Origin: Favolaschia claudopus
Taxonomy: Eukaryota; Basidiomycota; Agaricomycetes; Agaricales; Mycenaceae
DNA length: 64,000 nucleotides
Reading direction: 5' to 3'
NCBI GenBank assembly: GCA_037176885.1
Contig: JAWWNJ010000062.1
Span: 310,001 to 374,000, forward strand
Part shown: positions 1 through 13,076 of the stretch, piece by piece
Layout: each line of letters begins with the position of its first letter
Position numbering within the stretch: the first letter of the stretch is position 1
Position numbers and translations under genes: made by a program
Notes under the pieces: model-generated
Told to the model about the DNA's origin: nothing
Database searches by the model: none
Seen by the model: the letters and a program-made list of their open reading frames with translations, nothing else

Positions 1-721
1 AGGCCCAGAATTTTTCCGACGTTCAGTCCGCAATTTATATCTATGTCCCGAAGACGGACAGTCCGACAATCTGGCCGTCATCTTCGAGGCATGCTCTGGG
101 ATTGAGAACCTTTGCTTAGTGGCCTCGAGCACATCCTGTGTCTTGCAGGTTATCCCGTCGTTGAAACGACTGTCCTGCGTTCTCGGCGCACTTAAACGGC
201 TTGCCAATGGGTTCACTATCACGCTACTTTCCTCATTAACGCATCTCGACATGTTTGACATGTCCGGTTGGTACGAGGAAGAACTCTTGGCTGAGTTAGC
301 TATGCTTCCTTGTCTCACTCATCTGGCATTGGTAGAAAGAAGATTTCTCCCCAAATGCCTCGCCCTCCTTCCAGCATGGAACACCCTTCGCGTGCTTATC
401 ATGCACATACATTTGGTGTATGCTGGGCCTATACTAGGCCTTCTTGAAATCTCTGGCGCCAAAGGATTAGAGCAAGATCGGCGTTTTGTTCTGGTTGACG
501 ACAGGAACAGCAATGTCGAAGATTGGGTGGAGGGTGCGCGAACGGGCAACGACGTCTGGTCGCGAGCCGAAGAGTTCATCGCGAAACGGCCTTTGAACCT
601 GGGCAAAGTCGAACGTACGGTCTCGCGCTCTTCCACTCAACCCGCGATTGTGATCTCTATTTTCCAGTCCATAACTATTACCTGGCAAAACCTGACCATG
701 ATGGCGGCGGGACGGTCTTGA
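1..721 (+). CDS. F-box/LRR-like protein, C-terminal part (partial at window start)
   Basis: The frame is open from base 2 to a stop at 719-721, so the first exon or exons lie outside the window. The visible 239 residues are rich in Leu/Ile/Trp, with repeats of the form LTHLxxFD and LTHLALVE, as in the leucine-rich-repeat half of agaricomycete F-box proteins. The end, with VDDRNSNVEDWVEGARTG and WSRAEEFIAKR, resembles the conserved tail of those proteins (family recollection, not a search). No F-box is visible because the N-terminus is missing. Such proteins are generally thought to be substrate adaptors of SCF ubiquitin ligases, but no substrate can be inferred. The last 30 or so residues could be replaced by an unseen short exon. 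Confidence 0.5.
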   Translation, partial: GPEFFRRSVRNLYLCPEDGQSDNLAVIFEACSGIENLCLVASSTSCVLQVIPSLKRLSCVLGALKRLANGFTITLLSSLTHLDMFDMSGWYEEELLAELAMLPCLTHLALVERRFLPKCLALLPAWNTLRVLIMHIHLVYAGPILGLLEISGAKGLEQDRRFVLVDDRNSNVEDWVEGARTGNDVWSRAEEFIAKRPLNLGKVERTVSRSSTQPAIVISIFQSITITWQNLTMMAAGRS

Positions 722-1194
722 TGTGAAGGTGAAGAAATGGACCTGCGTTGGTCAAGGATACCGTCGTATGTCCTATTTGAAGCAAGCTGTCTCGAGCTAG
801 GAGCTTCAGAGACTGACGCTGGTAAATCTATCTGCCGGTCCTGAGCGGAGCCGATACACCTTTCTGCTAGCGCAAAAGGCTTCGACGTTTCAGTCAAAGC
901 AAATGCGTTTCTCTTCCAATTCCTTTCCTCTTTTGACGCGATTTTTCCGTACTTTTCCTGTGTCTACGGTAATTTTGGGGCTCAATAGGCGCTCGTAGCT
1001 CGGCAATTGCATTTTCCATTCGAGTCACAGCCGAATTGTGACTGGGTGTTACTCTTCCTCTTACCACCAGCGCCTAAAGTCATACTTGAATCATACAGCT
1101 TTTTTTGGCTTATAACCCGCGCGTCTACTGCGCAAAGTGCTCACTATAGCATCGGTGCACCCTTGAGACAAACGATATTTTGAACACAGCCAGC
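722..1194. other. Intergenic region upstream of the sirtuin
   Basis: No convincing gene is present. It should hold the 3' UTR of the F-box-like gene and the promoter of the sirtuin. Short open frames here lack codon structure and homology. Confidence 0.5.
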
Positions 1195-2809
<1,615 letters not shown>

Positions 2810-3050
2810 AATATTTGCTGGAATGATCCAATCTGTAGCTTCATGGGAATCCTTGTATATTCGCGGATTGTAATATCGTTGCGCTGTCTTGCTGCTTTCA
2901 CACCAGATTTGAATGGTCGCTTTCGAGCTGCTGCAGTGGCGCGATTTCGCGATTCAGCAAATTACAATACAATGGTGAGTAGAAAAAGATAGAAGAACAA
3001 ATAAAGATGCATGGTCATTAGCCAGATGGCAAGATCTCCTCCCCTCCTCT

Positions 3051-4303
3051 TCACAAACCCTTGACGCACACCCGTCTGTGCTCCTCCCAATCCTTGCGCT
3101 GATGGTCAAGCGAGCAATACTTGACCAGACGACACTTGCTGCACGTCTGACTCACAATCCTCGCCCTCGCCGAATCGACACTGCTTTCCGAACCCTCCGT
3201 GCTCCCACTATCACTCCCAATCGCCTGCCCATCCGCATCGAAACACACATCACAATCAATCCAATTACACATCTGCCTCCTCCTCACCCGCTTCCCAAAC
3301 CTCCCACCGCGCTTGATATCTAGCACCTGCGCCGCCTCCGGCCCGCGGCGCGGAAACCGAATCATCTCGCAGTCGTCCGTGCAGCACGGGTTGGGACACC
3401 CCGTGGGGTAGTCGTAAAATAGATCCTGCGCAGGGACGTAGTCGCGGTGCGTGAAGATGATCTGGGAGTAGGACGTGGTTTGGTGGGAGAAGAGGATGAG
3501 GAAGCGCGGGCGCTTTTCGTACAGCAGCGCGCGGAAGGTCAGGTCGATCTGCGGGAAGCAAGGAGTGCGGCGCTGGCGGGCGAGGGTGTGGGAGATGCGC
3601 ATGTGGTCGTATTGGATTTGTCGCTCCATGCTGGGCTTGCATGTGCGCCCGAACGTGTGTTGGCAGACGAGTTTGAAGAAATCGGTTACGTCGTCCATTT
3701 CCTGTCGCTTGAGGTCTGTTACTATGATGTATATGTCGTCGCAACCGGCGTCGTGCATGCCTCTCAATAACATGAGTTCGGGGAGCTGGAAAATGGCGTC
3801 AATAGCACGTTATGTGAAGATGGCGGGCTTCTGGGTTTGCCGTGGTCATTCTTCCTCGTCAAATGAAAAGAGCGATCGGCAAACCCAAGCATTCTTCCTT
3901 ATGAGATGGAAGGAGCGACAAGGGAACCCGAAACAAGAGATCCATCCATACAAAGCCAGAAATCGCCGTTGAAAGACCGAACACTCACCATAGTAAATAC
4001 TACGGGCATCATAGGCAGCTTCCGCTCCTGCATGCTTCGATGGTGGTAAAGATGCGTCGTCCATGTGCGATCGAGGGGGATGAGACGCCCGGTATCGACA
4101 GTGCGACAAAAGATGTTTTCAGGAACGAAATCTCCTTTATTCCAGACGATACTTTGAGTATCGTGCGCAGCGTGTTTGCGCTCCCGGACGTCTCTGAACC
4201 ACTCGTGATAAGGGTCGTGGCCATAGCCGCGGTTCTCGAGCCATTTGTCAATGAGCAGATCGGTTGAGTCGTGCGACAGTGTGGTTTTGACGAGTTCTGA
4301 CAT
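3051..4303 (-). CDS. MYND-type zinc finger protein
   Basis: Two exons on the minus strand (4303-3989 and 3785-3051), joined in frame at VFTM|LPELMLL. The C-terminal 30 residues contain CSKCRLVKYCSLDHQ followed by DWEEHRRVC, matching the second half of a MYND zinc finger, a protein-interaction module. The first Cys pair may come from the CNWIDCDVC segment about 50 residues earlier. The remainder, with WFRDVRERKHAAHD and GCPNPCCTDDCE, is a conserved-looking fungal region I cannot assign to an enzyme. There is no SET domain. The start was set at the Met of MSELVKTT; two in-frame ATGs upstream (to 4393) are possible. It converges on the sirtuin. Confidence 0.75.
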
Positions 4304-5164
4304 GGAGAGACTTGGGGGGGAGAACAGAGAGTAGTGACGCGAGCGGCGGGGCATATTGGGCGAGAATTCGGGGGTAGGATGAGAGAGACGCAAAGTCAGG
4401 AGATGGAAGTAACGGTCAAGACGCGTTAAGCGTTATATTGGCGCGAGTCACATTTGTGTCACACTCTCTTGTTCTTTGCCTCTTGTTCTGCACTTCGCTC
4501 TACCCTTCCTGCTGCCTGTCTCATTCTTCAAGCCCTCCAACTAGTCCAATCCTTTGGAATATGCGATACAGATCTAAAAATGGTCGGATAATAGGGCTGG
4601 ACGTCAGTTATGTACAGCTTCACGGTTATTTCTGTCGCTGTGCTCGCAGCACTGCTCTTGTTCGATCGTATGGCCCTTGCACGTTTATATCCTTGTCATC
4701 TTTCGCAGTGAATTCCCGCAAGAGATCACCTCAGGTCCTCAACAGCTTCGAGAACTTGTTTCTCGTGGTTTCGTCCGTACTAGCCTCCATTGGTCTGCAT
4801 GCAAGCTAGCTAAGAGTCAAAGCGTTGGGGCTGTCGAACTCATGTTGGATGACTGAAAGTCCCAGGACGAGTGTCTCGGATTGAAGCATCTGCTAAAACG
4901 ACGCCTTATGGTCTCGCGCTTCGTGGTTTAGTTCTCATTGTGTGCTCTGAATCCATTCTCGCCGTCACTTGTGTCGCACGCTTCAAGATTTCAGTCTGAA
5001 GCCTACGTGACTTGAATTCATGAATAGACCTTTGGCTATACTCTTCCTATGCCTTAGAACACGAAGATCTTGGGCGACCACTTGCAGGCATTTGTTCCAC
5101 TTGTTGAAGCTATTGTATTTCTACATCAAGTCTGGATCCAATAGGCAAATCTACACAATAGGAT
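4304..5164. other. Intergenic region, no gene seen
   Basis: About 860 bases between the MYND gene start and the 3' end of the aldo-keto reductase gene. An open frame at 4438-4809 (123 codons) has no recognisable motif and an irregular composition, so it is not called. The region should contain the MYND gene promoter. Confidence 0.4.
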
Positions 5165-6191
5165 CTACTTGTGGTAATTGTCAAGAGGAGCCTCATGCTC
5201 AATAACCTTCCAGATCTCGTCAATCTTCGCCTTCGCTTCCGCACCAACAGACCCAGCCTTGAGCCATCCCAGCGTCTCCGGAATATACGAGTGCTTCGTC
5301 GCACCAAAGATAATCGCGTCGCCGTACTTGGGGTCAACAACCGAATCAAACGCAACCCAGCGATACGCCAACTCCCCCTTGCTGCACCCCGCCGCTTTCG
5401 CCGCCTCGCCCCAAAGATCCAACGCCTTGTAGTAGCTGGGCTTGTTATACAGCCCACCATATAACGGCTCGAACGGGTTCCCCTTGGCATACCGCCCCGC
5501 GTCCTCCTTCCCACCACGCAGCGCCTCGGAGGTCTTGGTGAGCAATCCACCGGCGATCGGGCTATAGACGTAGAACGCGATGCCGAGCTTGCGCAGCGTG
5601 GGGATGAGCTCGGTCTCCTGCTTGCGGGCGACGGCGCTATAGTTCGCTTGGTAGACCACGGGCAGGGGGTAGCCCTTGGCTTTGCAGATGTCGTACACGC
5701 GCTGTACGTCCGCCGCCTTGTAGTTGCTCAATCCGAAACGCTTGAAGTGTCCCGCTTTGAACGCCTCATTGACGCCCTTGAGCATATCCTCGAGGTCGAG
5801 CGATGGATCCGGTGCGTGGATGTAGTAGATGTCGACCTGTCGAACGCGTAATGAGTAAGTGACAGATTAAACTATCTGAGCTCGATATACTGACGCTTTC
5901 GACCTTAAGCAATCCAGTCGACTCCTTCGCAAATTGCAGGATATTGTCGCCGGTACTGCTTCCGGGGACGAATCCTCCGGGCGCCTTCGTATCGATTGTG
6001 AATCGCTTGCCCGCACCAGTCTTCCCGAGCCATTCCTCCGACGCGCCGTAAATGCGCGCAGTGTCAATAGCGGTACACCCGCCCTCCTCCAAAAGCTTGT
6101 ACACTTTCTCGATGCTCTCCTCGTCCGCGAAGGGCATGCCCGGGCCGAGGGGGAAACCGCCGAAGACAGCCTTGACGAATTGGGTGCTCAT
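5165..6191 (-). CDS. Aldo-keto reductase (AKR7/aflatoxin-aldehyde-reductase-like family)
   Basis: Two exons (6191-5895 and 5836-5165) spliced at KVES|VDIYYIH give about 322 residues, normal for an aldo-keto reductase. The NADPH-dependent (alpha/beta)8 barrel signature is complete. The catalytic tetrad is seen as Asp and Tyr in AIDTARIYG, Lys in TIDTKAPGG and His in YYIHAPD. FGLSNYKAADV and YQANYSAVARKQE follow, and AIIFGATK near the C-terminus matches the cofactor-binding end of AKR7-type enzymes. The likely role is cytosolic reduction of aldehydes or dialdehydes; the substrate cannot be told. A TATAAAA box lies about 100 bases upstream of the ATG. Confidence 0.9.
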
Positions 6192-6285
6192 GATGCAGGT
6201 AAGTTAAGTTTGAACTTTGCGGGGTTTGTTCGAGAATGGAGGATTGGGTGGGAGATCGATTGATTTCAGCGCCGGCCAAGGGAGA

Positions 6286-6292
6286 TTTTATA
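6286..6292 (-). promoter_or_regulatory. TATA box of the aldo-keto reductase gene
   Basis: TATAAAA on the minus strand, about 95-100 bases upstream of the start codon at 6191. No other gene starts nearby. Confidence 0.5.
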
Positions 6293-6812
6293 CGATTATG
6301 CAGTGTACACTGTCTCTTCGACATTTCCGCTCTTCCGTGTCATTGAGAGTGAGGGAGATTACGAGGAGAGGGGCTGGCGTGGACGCGGCAACCTATTCTG
6401 ACTATTCATCCCGCGACGGGGCGACCCGTTGGGGGTTCGTTTCGATGTTCAGCGTGTTTGCCATTGCCATAGTTCCGTATAACCGACTTTGCGTTTGCTG
6501 AATCAGCAACTGGATTGAATAGATGACCAAGAATTACCAAAGATCGACATTGACGATTACCGGTCATACCGGCGATTCGATTCGACTGATTTTTTTTCGA
6601 TTTTTCAGAGATTTGTGTTCAGTTCTTGGTGAACAAATGCGGCCTGGCTTTTATTCGATTCTATCCGAGGCGTTATATTTGACGTTAGGCATAATTATAA
6701 AAACCATAGAGTAACGAGCGATGGTGTTTGTACAAACTACAAGTGTCGTGTCGTGGATGTGGGTGTTAGCGGCGAGCTCGAAGGTAGTGAGCAGTCCGTG
6801 TGGTATATGATA
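6293..6812. other. Intergenic region between aldo-keto reductase and DUF6534 genes
   Basis: Contains the upstream promoter of the reductase and the 3' flank of the membrane-protein gene. No coding signal or repeat array of note was seen. Confidence 0.4.
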
Positions 6813-8364
6813 CTATATGGAAGCTGTAGATGTATAGATGAATAGATGATGTTGCTCAAACCGCAAAACGCGAGTGTGTCGTAGATTCGGAGGCACGGGA
6901 TGAGGTGGCTGTCGTTGCCGTGGTGTAAAGCGCTGGGACGCGGCTCGGTCTGTGTGAGGCCTAGGCTCAGCTAGGCAGTACTGGCGCGGAACGCAGCGAG
7001 CGCACCTAGGTAAGCTCATCTCGTCCAAATCCATATCATTCTTGGGCTCAAACTCGTTGTCTCCATCTTTAGGTGAAGCTGTCTCCATGCTGCGTCCTGT
7101 GGTCCGAATATCCGCCGTGCCACTACGCACTGTCGTCGCTACATACGCATATTAAGTTATATGTATGCGTGGAAAGGACTCAGGCAGAAGACTCACGGAC
7201 GAACGAGTCTACGATGAATTCCGACGGTGGCATCGATACTTCATGTGGACCACCGACTAGGGCCTGTTGCCTATGGCGCTGGTAGAAGTTCATGATGATC
7301 GTGAGCGAGTATATGCGGCCCATGATGACGAAGAAGACGCTGAAGACTGTGACTTGAGATCAGCAGCAGATCAGCGTAGGATGGACGGAGACGGACTGTG
7401 AAGGTCGATGGACTCGACGAGGAGTGTGATCATGGCGAGGACGGTGACGGTGGCGACGACGGCGCCGGAAGCCAGTGCGTTGAGGCAGACCGAGCGTATC
7501 AGGCTTGTCGGACGTGAGTAGGTATACTTTCATTAACAGAGAGAAATGGTACTCACTGTTTTGTGGACTGCGAGACCACGTCGAATCCACTGAGAGACCA
7601 GACCATGCTTAGTGCGATGAGGACATCGGCGACGGTGCATAGTATGGCAGCGATCGAGGTCTGTTGTCGCTTGTCAATAAATATACGAGTCGCGCGATGA
7701 TCGAAAGAGGCAGAGCACCAAGGGCAACGGATCGTTTGTTGCAAATTCGTTGTACAGACCACCGAGAATGACGACAGCGATGGCGAGGGACATCTACACA
7801 ATTAATCTGAGATGAAGGCAGAACGAGTCGAGAGCTGCCGTACGTGTGCCAGTGCAAAGAGCATGATGAACAAACTCCAGATGGTGTTTCTCGTCCTAGG
7901 TTCAGGCATGAAGGGCAGTAATACATCCAACTGCTTGAAACACTTACACCATCCAATAACGATGCTGGTCGATAGTTAGATCTGGCTAAAAGTCAACGAA
8001 TAAGGAGGACATACGACCATGAATGTCTGCTCGATCAACGCTGACAACCCTGTGGAGATGAGAAGGGCTGCAGCGGGCCATTGAGGATTGTCGATGTCAT
8101 CCAGGAGAGTTATGAATGCGTTTGCATAGACGCAAAGAGTCCCCAGCAGGTCGTTGAGCGTGAAAAGAAGAAACCCATAGAAAAGTGAACGAGGAAGCTT
8201 CCAGGGTCGCATGTACAGTACACCAAGCACAACCTCCACAGTGAAGAAGACGGAATTGAGCCACGTCCCTACGAGAAGACATCTAGCCAAGGGTGAGCAC
8301 GACTAGCACGCTGATGTCGAGTGATGACTGACGAAATTGCGAGCCTAGAATCCCAGGAATCCAT
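6813..8364 (-). CDS. DUF6534-type seven-helix membrane protein
   Basis: The start at 8364 gives MDSWDSRLAIS, spliced (8333|8282) to CLLVGTWLNSVFFTVEVVL. Further exons encode hydrophobic helices: PWKLPRSLFYGFLLF, LSALIEQTFMV, HRYWMVTRNTIWSLFIM, MSLAIAVVILGGLYNE, and TSIAAILCTVADVLIAL ending in MVWSLSGFDVV. The last two helices carry LIRSVCLNALASGAVV and FSVFFVIMGRIYSL. This order, with the EQTF, HRYW and RIYSLT landmarks, is that of the agaricomycete DUF6534 family of plasma-membrane-like proteins of unknown function. A hydrophilic C-terminal tail follows. A possible 45-nt intron near 6970-7015 is a multiple of three and stop-free, so the tail has two in-frame versions. The gene is divergent from the desaturase, with only 175 bases between start codons. 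Confidence 0.75.
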
Positions 8365-8539
8365 CGCGGCCTGCGGACGCGGCCGAGGACGCGGTGCGCC
8401 TGCTGGAGGAGCAGGAAAAGAGCAGTTGCGGGGATCCGCATTCAAATTGCAATTATTGGTGAGGGTGAATGTGATATTTGATTGTCGACGGTAACCCCTT
8501 TGGCGTCATCCTCGCCCCATTTTTTTGTCTTTCCCCACC
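8365..8539. promoter_or_regulatory. Short shared bidirectional promoter
   Basis: Only 175 bases separate the start codons of the DUF6534 gene (minus) and the desaturase gene (plus). Any promoter elements are therefore shared or overlapping. No canonical TATA box is obvious. Confidence 0.45.
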
Positions 8540-10460
8540 ATGTCGGACGAGTTGGGACTTTACCTTGTGCCAGACTTGGGCATCAAGCAGCTGCTGGACG
8601 CTATTCCGTGGGCCTTTTGCTGACTTGGAAGGCGCAAATGAGGGCTAATCGGACGCTCCAGAGCACACTGTTTCAAACGCTCGGCGTTCAAGTCGTCGTT
8701 GTACACGTAGGTTGACTATAGCCGGGGCCACTGGATGCGACTCAAGAACTATTCCTTCCTTCGCTTTGCAGGACATGGCACTTGTCGGTCATTGGCGCAA
8801 TATATGCGACGGCGAAGTATCTCGACGGCCTGGTCAAGCCCGAGACGTTCGTCCCGCAGTATCCTCTTCTCTATACGCTGGCAAAAGTCGCCATCTGGGC
8901 CATTTATGGCTTCTGGGCAGGGCTCTTTGGCACTGGTATCTGGGTGATTGGTGAGATTAGTTGAGTCTTGCCATCAGTTCTTTGCCCCAACTTTTCTTGC
9001 AGGTCATGAATGCGGACACCAGGTAGAAGATTTCTCGTTCTGTCTGCAGAACATGTTATAACTGCTTGCTAGGCTTACTCCGAGTCAAAACTGATTAACA
9101 ACACCGTCGGTTGGATCCTTCACTCCGCGTATGTCGACTCTGCTCAGTGTCAGAGCTCTTTCTCGGAATGCTTTCGCTCACCCAATCTCCAGCCTTGGTG
9201 TCCCATATCACTCCTGGCGTATCACGTATGTAACCTATCAAGTTACTAGTCGTTTCTTTTCTGACCTGTCTGCCCTAAAGTCATGCAAAGGTACGCCCAC
9301 TGAAGTCAACAACCAAGCCATTGTCTCAACACAATGTTCAAAGCACCATGCGAGCACTGGCCATATGACCCAGGACCAAGTCTGGGTTCCCCGTACGCGC
9401 TCTGAGCGTGGCCTTCCGCCTCTGGATCCGAAGCGCGAGGACCGGCTAGGTGCGCGCGCTTCCGCGGAAGTTCAAAAAGAGCTCTGGGATGCTCTCGGTG
9501 ACTCCCCCATTGGCGCCAGCTGGGGTATTGCAACTTTCCTTGTCGGTCCTTCACTCTGTTTCTATCCCAATCGTATGAATTACAATTGTAGCTCATCGGT
9601 TGGCCCATGTATATCGCCAGGAATGCATCTGGACAGTCTCGTTACCCGAAGGGCACCAACCGTATGCTGCTTATCAGTTTACCGTTTACATTGCGCTGAA
9701 ACCGAAGCAGACTTCAACCCGAAAGCGGTCATGTTCTCCCCGCACCACTGGACGGACATCGTGCTTTCCGACATTGGTGTTGTGCTGTGGATGATGGGAA
9801 TCGCTGCCGCGTCCTACGTCTACGGTTTCAGCACTGTCTTCGTAGTCTATCTCCAGCCTTACCTCTGGTGGGTGCCCTTGCCCTCACCCCTTCATACCTT
9901 GAGCCGTACCACTGAAACCCCCATCCATCTAGGGTCAACCACTGGCTCGTCCTCATCACCTTCCTCCAACACACCGACCCCCTCCTCCCGCACTACCGCG
10001 CCCCGCAATTCACCTTCCCTCGCGGCGCGCTATCAACCCTCGACCGCAGCTTGCTCGGTGACCTCGGCAGCGTCATGGCCTGGCTCGGTGCCCACGCAAC
10101 GTGCGGAATCTCCGAGACTCACGTTCTCCACCACGTCAACAGCAAGATCCCGCACTACAACGCGTGGGAGGCGACGGATGCGCTCCGCAAGGTTCTCGCG
10201 ACCGCGGGGGTCCGGTGGCAGGGTGCCCCCGGTGGATGGGCGGAGATGTACCGCGTCTTCCGCGAGTGCAAGGTACGGTTGTGATTCTATTTGTTGATTT
10301 CCTGTGCTTATTACCCATCGTCTAGTTCGTTGAAGACGAAGGCGACGTCGTATTCTATAAAAATGCCCGCGGCTTGGCCAAGATGCGCCCGGTCTTGAGC
10401 AGCGAGGCTGGTGCGGCGAGTGATTCGGGAGTTGATTTCGGCGAGAAAAGGAAGGCATGA
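8540..10460 (+). CDS. FAD2: Delta-12 (oleate) fatty acid desaturase
   Basis: Twelve exons splice to 436 residues, the usual length for fungal microsomal delta-12 desaturases. All three histidine boxes of the di-iron centre are present: HECGH, HAKHH and HVLHH. IPAHCFKRSAFKSSLY is the typical N-terminal motif and ETHVLHHVNSKIPHYNA the typical C-terminal one. The enzyme introduces the 12,13 double bond into oleoyl lipid in the ER, making linoleate; delta-15 activity cannot be excluded from sequence alone. Box 1 sits in a 20-nt exon (9003-9022). The HAK half of box 2 sits in a 10-nt exon (9281-9290), with HH beginning the exon at 9344. Other exons are 8540-8607, 8662-8706, 8772-8950, 9073-9128, 9193-9225, 9592-9661, 9711-9867, 9933-10272 and 10326-10460. 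Phases agree throughout. Confidence 0.95.
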
Positions 10461-10877
10461 TTTTGAGTTGGATGAAATGGAATAGATGGTGGATGTGTGC
10501 ACCCTAGACGTATCTCAAAACGATATCGCAAATGGAATAGAAACTGGAAATCTCATGCAGTGGCGTGGCGTGAAAGATTGCAACAACGGCAAGCGAATAC
10601 GCGGCAACAATGTATTTGCTTGCCCTCCTCCTCCTTGCATTGACCGGGATTCGGTTCCCAAGATCAGGAAAAACTCGAGCAGTATCTGAAGTTGAAAGTA
10701 TTTCGAAGCACGCACTATATGGAAAGGATAGATGTTCCAATTGTAGGGGAGTATAGGATGTACTGGACGATGGAGGATATACAGTGACTAGGATATAGTA
10801 CGAAGAGTACGAAGGACTAGATAATTAGGATAAATGAGCAGGCTGCAGGCGCTGGAGTCTTGAACGGTATCGGCGGA
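10461..10877. other. Convergent 3' intergenic region
   Basis: Lies between the stop codons of the desaturase (plus) and the first exonuclease gene (minus). It is AT-richer than its surroundings and contains no convincing gene. It probably holds both 3' UTRs and poly(A) sites. Confidence 0.4.
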
Positions 10878-12594
10878 TTAATATTGGAAATTCCTGCCTG
10901 TCCTCAGAAAATCACTGAAGGGAAGGAAATCGCCTCCTTGACGAGCAGCCGCGACACTGTTTTCGATGCATTTTTCTTGGAAGAGTAAACGCATTGGGAT
11001 GTGTGCATCCTGAAAGTTTTTGTCAGCCTATGTTATTCCGCACGGAGTATAGGTATTGACCATTACCTTCAAACAATAAACAGCAAGCCGCTTCCTGTCG
11101 TCGTCTGAGCCGTTTTGAAGTTCATTAATCATGGTGGGGTCGACATCGGCCTCTTTGGTTGATCCATTCAAATATTTTCGAGCGAGTTCTCCGAGTTTGC
11201 ACCCTGCTAGTGTCCTCGTTTTCTCTTGGAAGTACTGAAGAACGTCAAGTTGCAGTCGACCGGGTAGTATCGGGCTTTTTCTCCAAGGTAGTTTGGGATC
11301 GGGTTCAGCGACTTTGGTATTGTGACCTGTGAAACAAGAGTCCAGCCCAAGTCAACAAGAACGTGAAATTGAAACCTTTCAGCCTTCCCAAGCAGGCAAA
11401 ATCGGGTACCTTGAGTAGCTGTGCTCGGTGAATTAAATACATCAAGTCGAAACGCGCCATAGTGTGCCCAGTAATCAAATCCGGGTCGCAGTCAACGATG
11501 AATTGTCTCCACGCCAAAAGCATGTCGTCTTCCACGTCGAACGATCTGATTTCAGCTCCAACAATGGGCGAGCATCCACGCAGCGTATAGATCACTCGGT
11601 ATGAGCGAGTTTCGTCTCCTGTGCCGAACATATAAACAATTTGAGGCGTCATACATTCAATCTTACCAGTTTCTTGTACTATGTTTCCGATCTGGAGGAC
11701 AGCATGGTGGTGAGGGCTCGGAAACGACTTTTTATCTTCGGGGACACTTGTCTCGATATCAAAGCTGAGGATACGGAGCGATTCAGGACCCGCCATCTTC
11801 CAAAGCCCCTCGACAGGATGAACTATGAGGTCTTGGCGCCTGTCGCAAGTCAGACTAGATTCGAGCAAAAGATGATGGCTGTAAACCTGATAACGAGTTC
11901 GATCTGGTTGTGGGAAATTCGTTCAGTTTGTTCACTTGCGTAATACTTTTCACCAGGGAGCTCCACTCGACACATAGCCTGAATCTGGGACGTATGTCAA
12001 GATCGACGACTCGGATACATTGTTGAATGATGTTTTTACTTGCTGATATTCCAGGAAATCTAGGAATGACCCCTGGAGATCTGTGACCACTATGAGTACT
12101 CTCAGGGCGGACTAAACGTAGTTAGATCTAGGTTGAAGCTAACTTTCCAGATTGGATCCAGGTTACCTCGGCGGCCACACCAAACAGCAGAGCGGCGGGA
12201 GCCAATTCAAAATTGTGTGGTAGAAAGTCTGACAGTTGTAAAACTGACAATGAAAGCCGCTATGAATGAGAGTGGTATATATGAGAAAGAGTGGCGAACC
12301 CAACGGTTTTCCACAATCCACCGCTCCGATAGTCAGACGAGAAGCGTGAGGGCCCGCCAGCTCATTGTCTAAGGGGGCGAGAAAAATATGAGCAAATCAT
12401 ACATACTTATAGGATTGACGCGTACTGTTCACGGACATGAGTTTTAAGTCTTCGGCAAAAGACTGGGAGGGACCTAAAGGTCGAGCTTTCTTGAAACCGG
12501 ATGAGGGTCCCTCATCCCCAAGGCCTGGTGAGAAGGCTCGCTCAGTCCTTTTTCGCGACAGCGGAGCAGTGGTAGAATGAGCGGGACTAGGCAT
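10878..12594 (-). CDS. Stand-alone polymerase-delta-type 3'-5' exonuclease, copy 1
   Basis: Multi-exon gene whose product resembles DNA polymerase delta only from its N-terminus to the end of the exonuclease domain. The N-terminus (RKRTERAFSPGLGDEG...GPSQSFAEDLK) is basic and NLS-like. ALLFGVAAE, RVLIVVTDL and an AMCRVELPGEKYY segment follow, equivalent to the polymerase-delta N-terminal domain. Exo I is LSFDIETSVP, Exo II is GHTMARFDLMYL with the usual Asn replaced by Thr, and Exo III is YCLK|DAHIPMRLL. A GRLQLDVLQYFQEKT block precedes Exo III. The protein stops about 40 residues after Exo III, just where a true polymerase would enter the palm. There are no polymerase motifs. The catalytic Asp/Glu residues are kept, so it may be an active nuclease; that is inference. 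Exon borders at the second and third exons are tentative. Confidence 0.75.
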
Positions 12595-13076
12595 CGCGGC
12601 GCGTTCAACGTCGACGCAGACCGTTTCCTTTATTTCGTGGCAAGTACGCAAAACGGTGTCGACGATCAAAATTTCCTTTGATCGAACGTTTCGCGTCGCT
12701 TACGGCGCGTCGACGGCGACAACGATGGGTCGAGCTTGAGGTGAAGGTAACTGAGCACTTTGGTGACGTGGTTAGCAGTGGTACGAGACTCAGATCAAAT
12801 CGCTGAGTCTCAAGGGCATCCAGGTCCTGTTGAAAGGAAAGTCGCCGCGAAAGCAACACAAAAAGAATATTTGAAGAACATGGTGGTTTACTTGCAAGCT
12901 GCTTTCAGAGCAATCAAAGTTGCGGCAGAGTCCGTGATTTACAGTGTAAAAATGTTCAACCGTTATAAAACTGGAGTCTCTGGTTCAGACAGAGAAATTA
13001 TATCAAATTACATGAAAGTATGATATGGTTTGAATCATTGTCGACGTCAAGTTCAACTTGAAGGCTGCTCCATGCT
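12595..13076. other. Promoter region of exonuclease copy 1
   Basis: 480 bases between the start codon of copy 1 and the stop codon of the tandem copy 2. Contains CGCG-rich stretches (around 12680-12715) but no exact ACGCGT. No gene seen. Confidence 0.4.

Noticed and set aside
4438..4809. 123-codon open frame after the MYND gene
   Set aside because: No motif, odd composition and no splice-supported extension.
9131..10297. 388-codon open frame
   Set aside because: It reads through introns of the desaturase. The spliced product in the correct frames accounts for all three histidine boxes.
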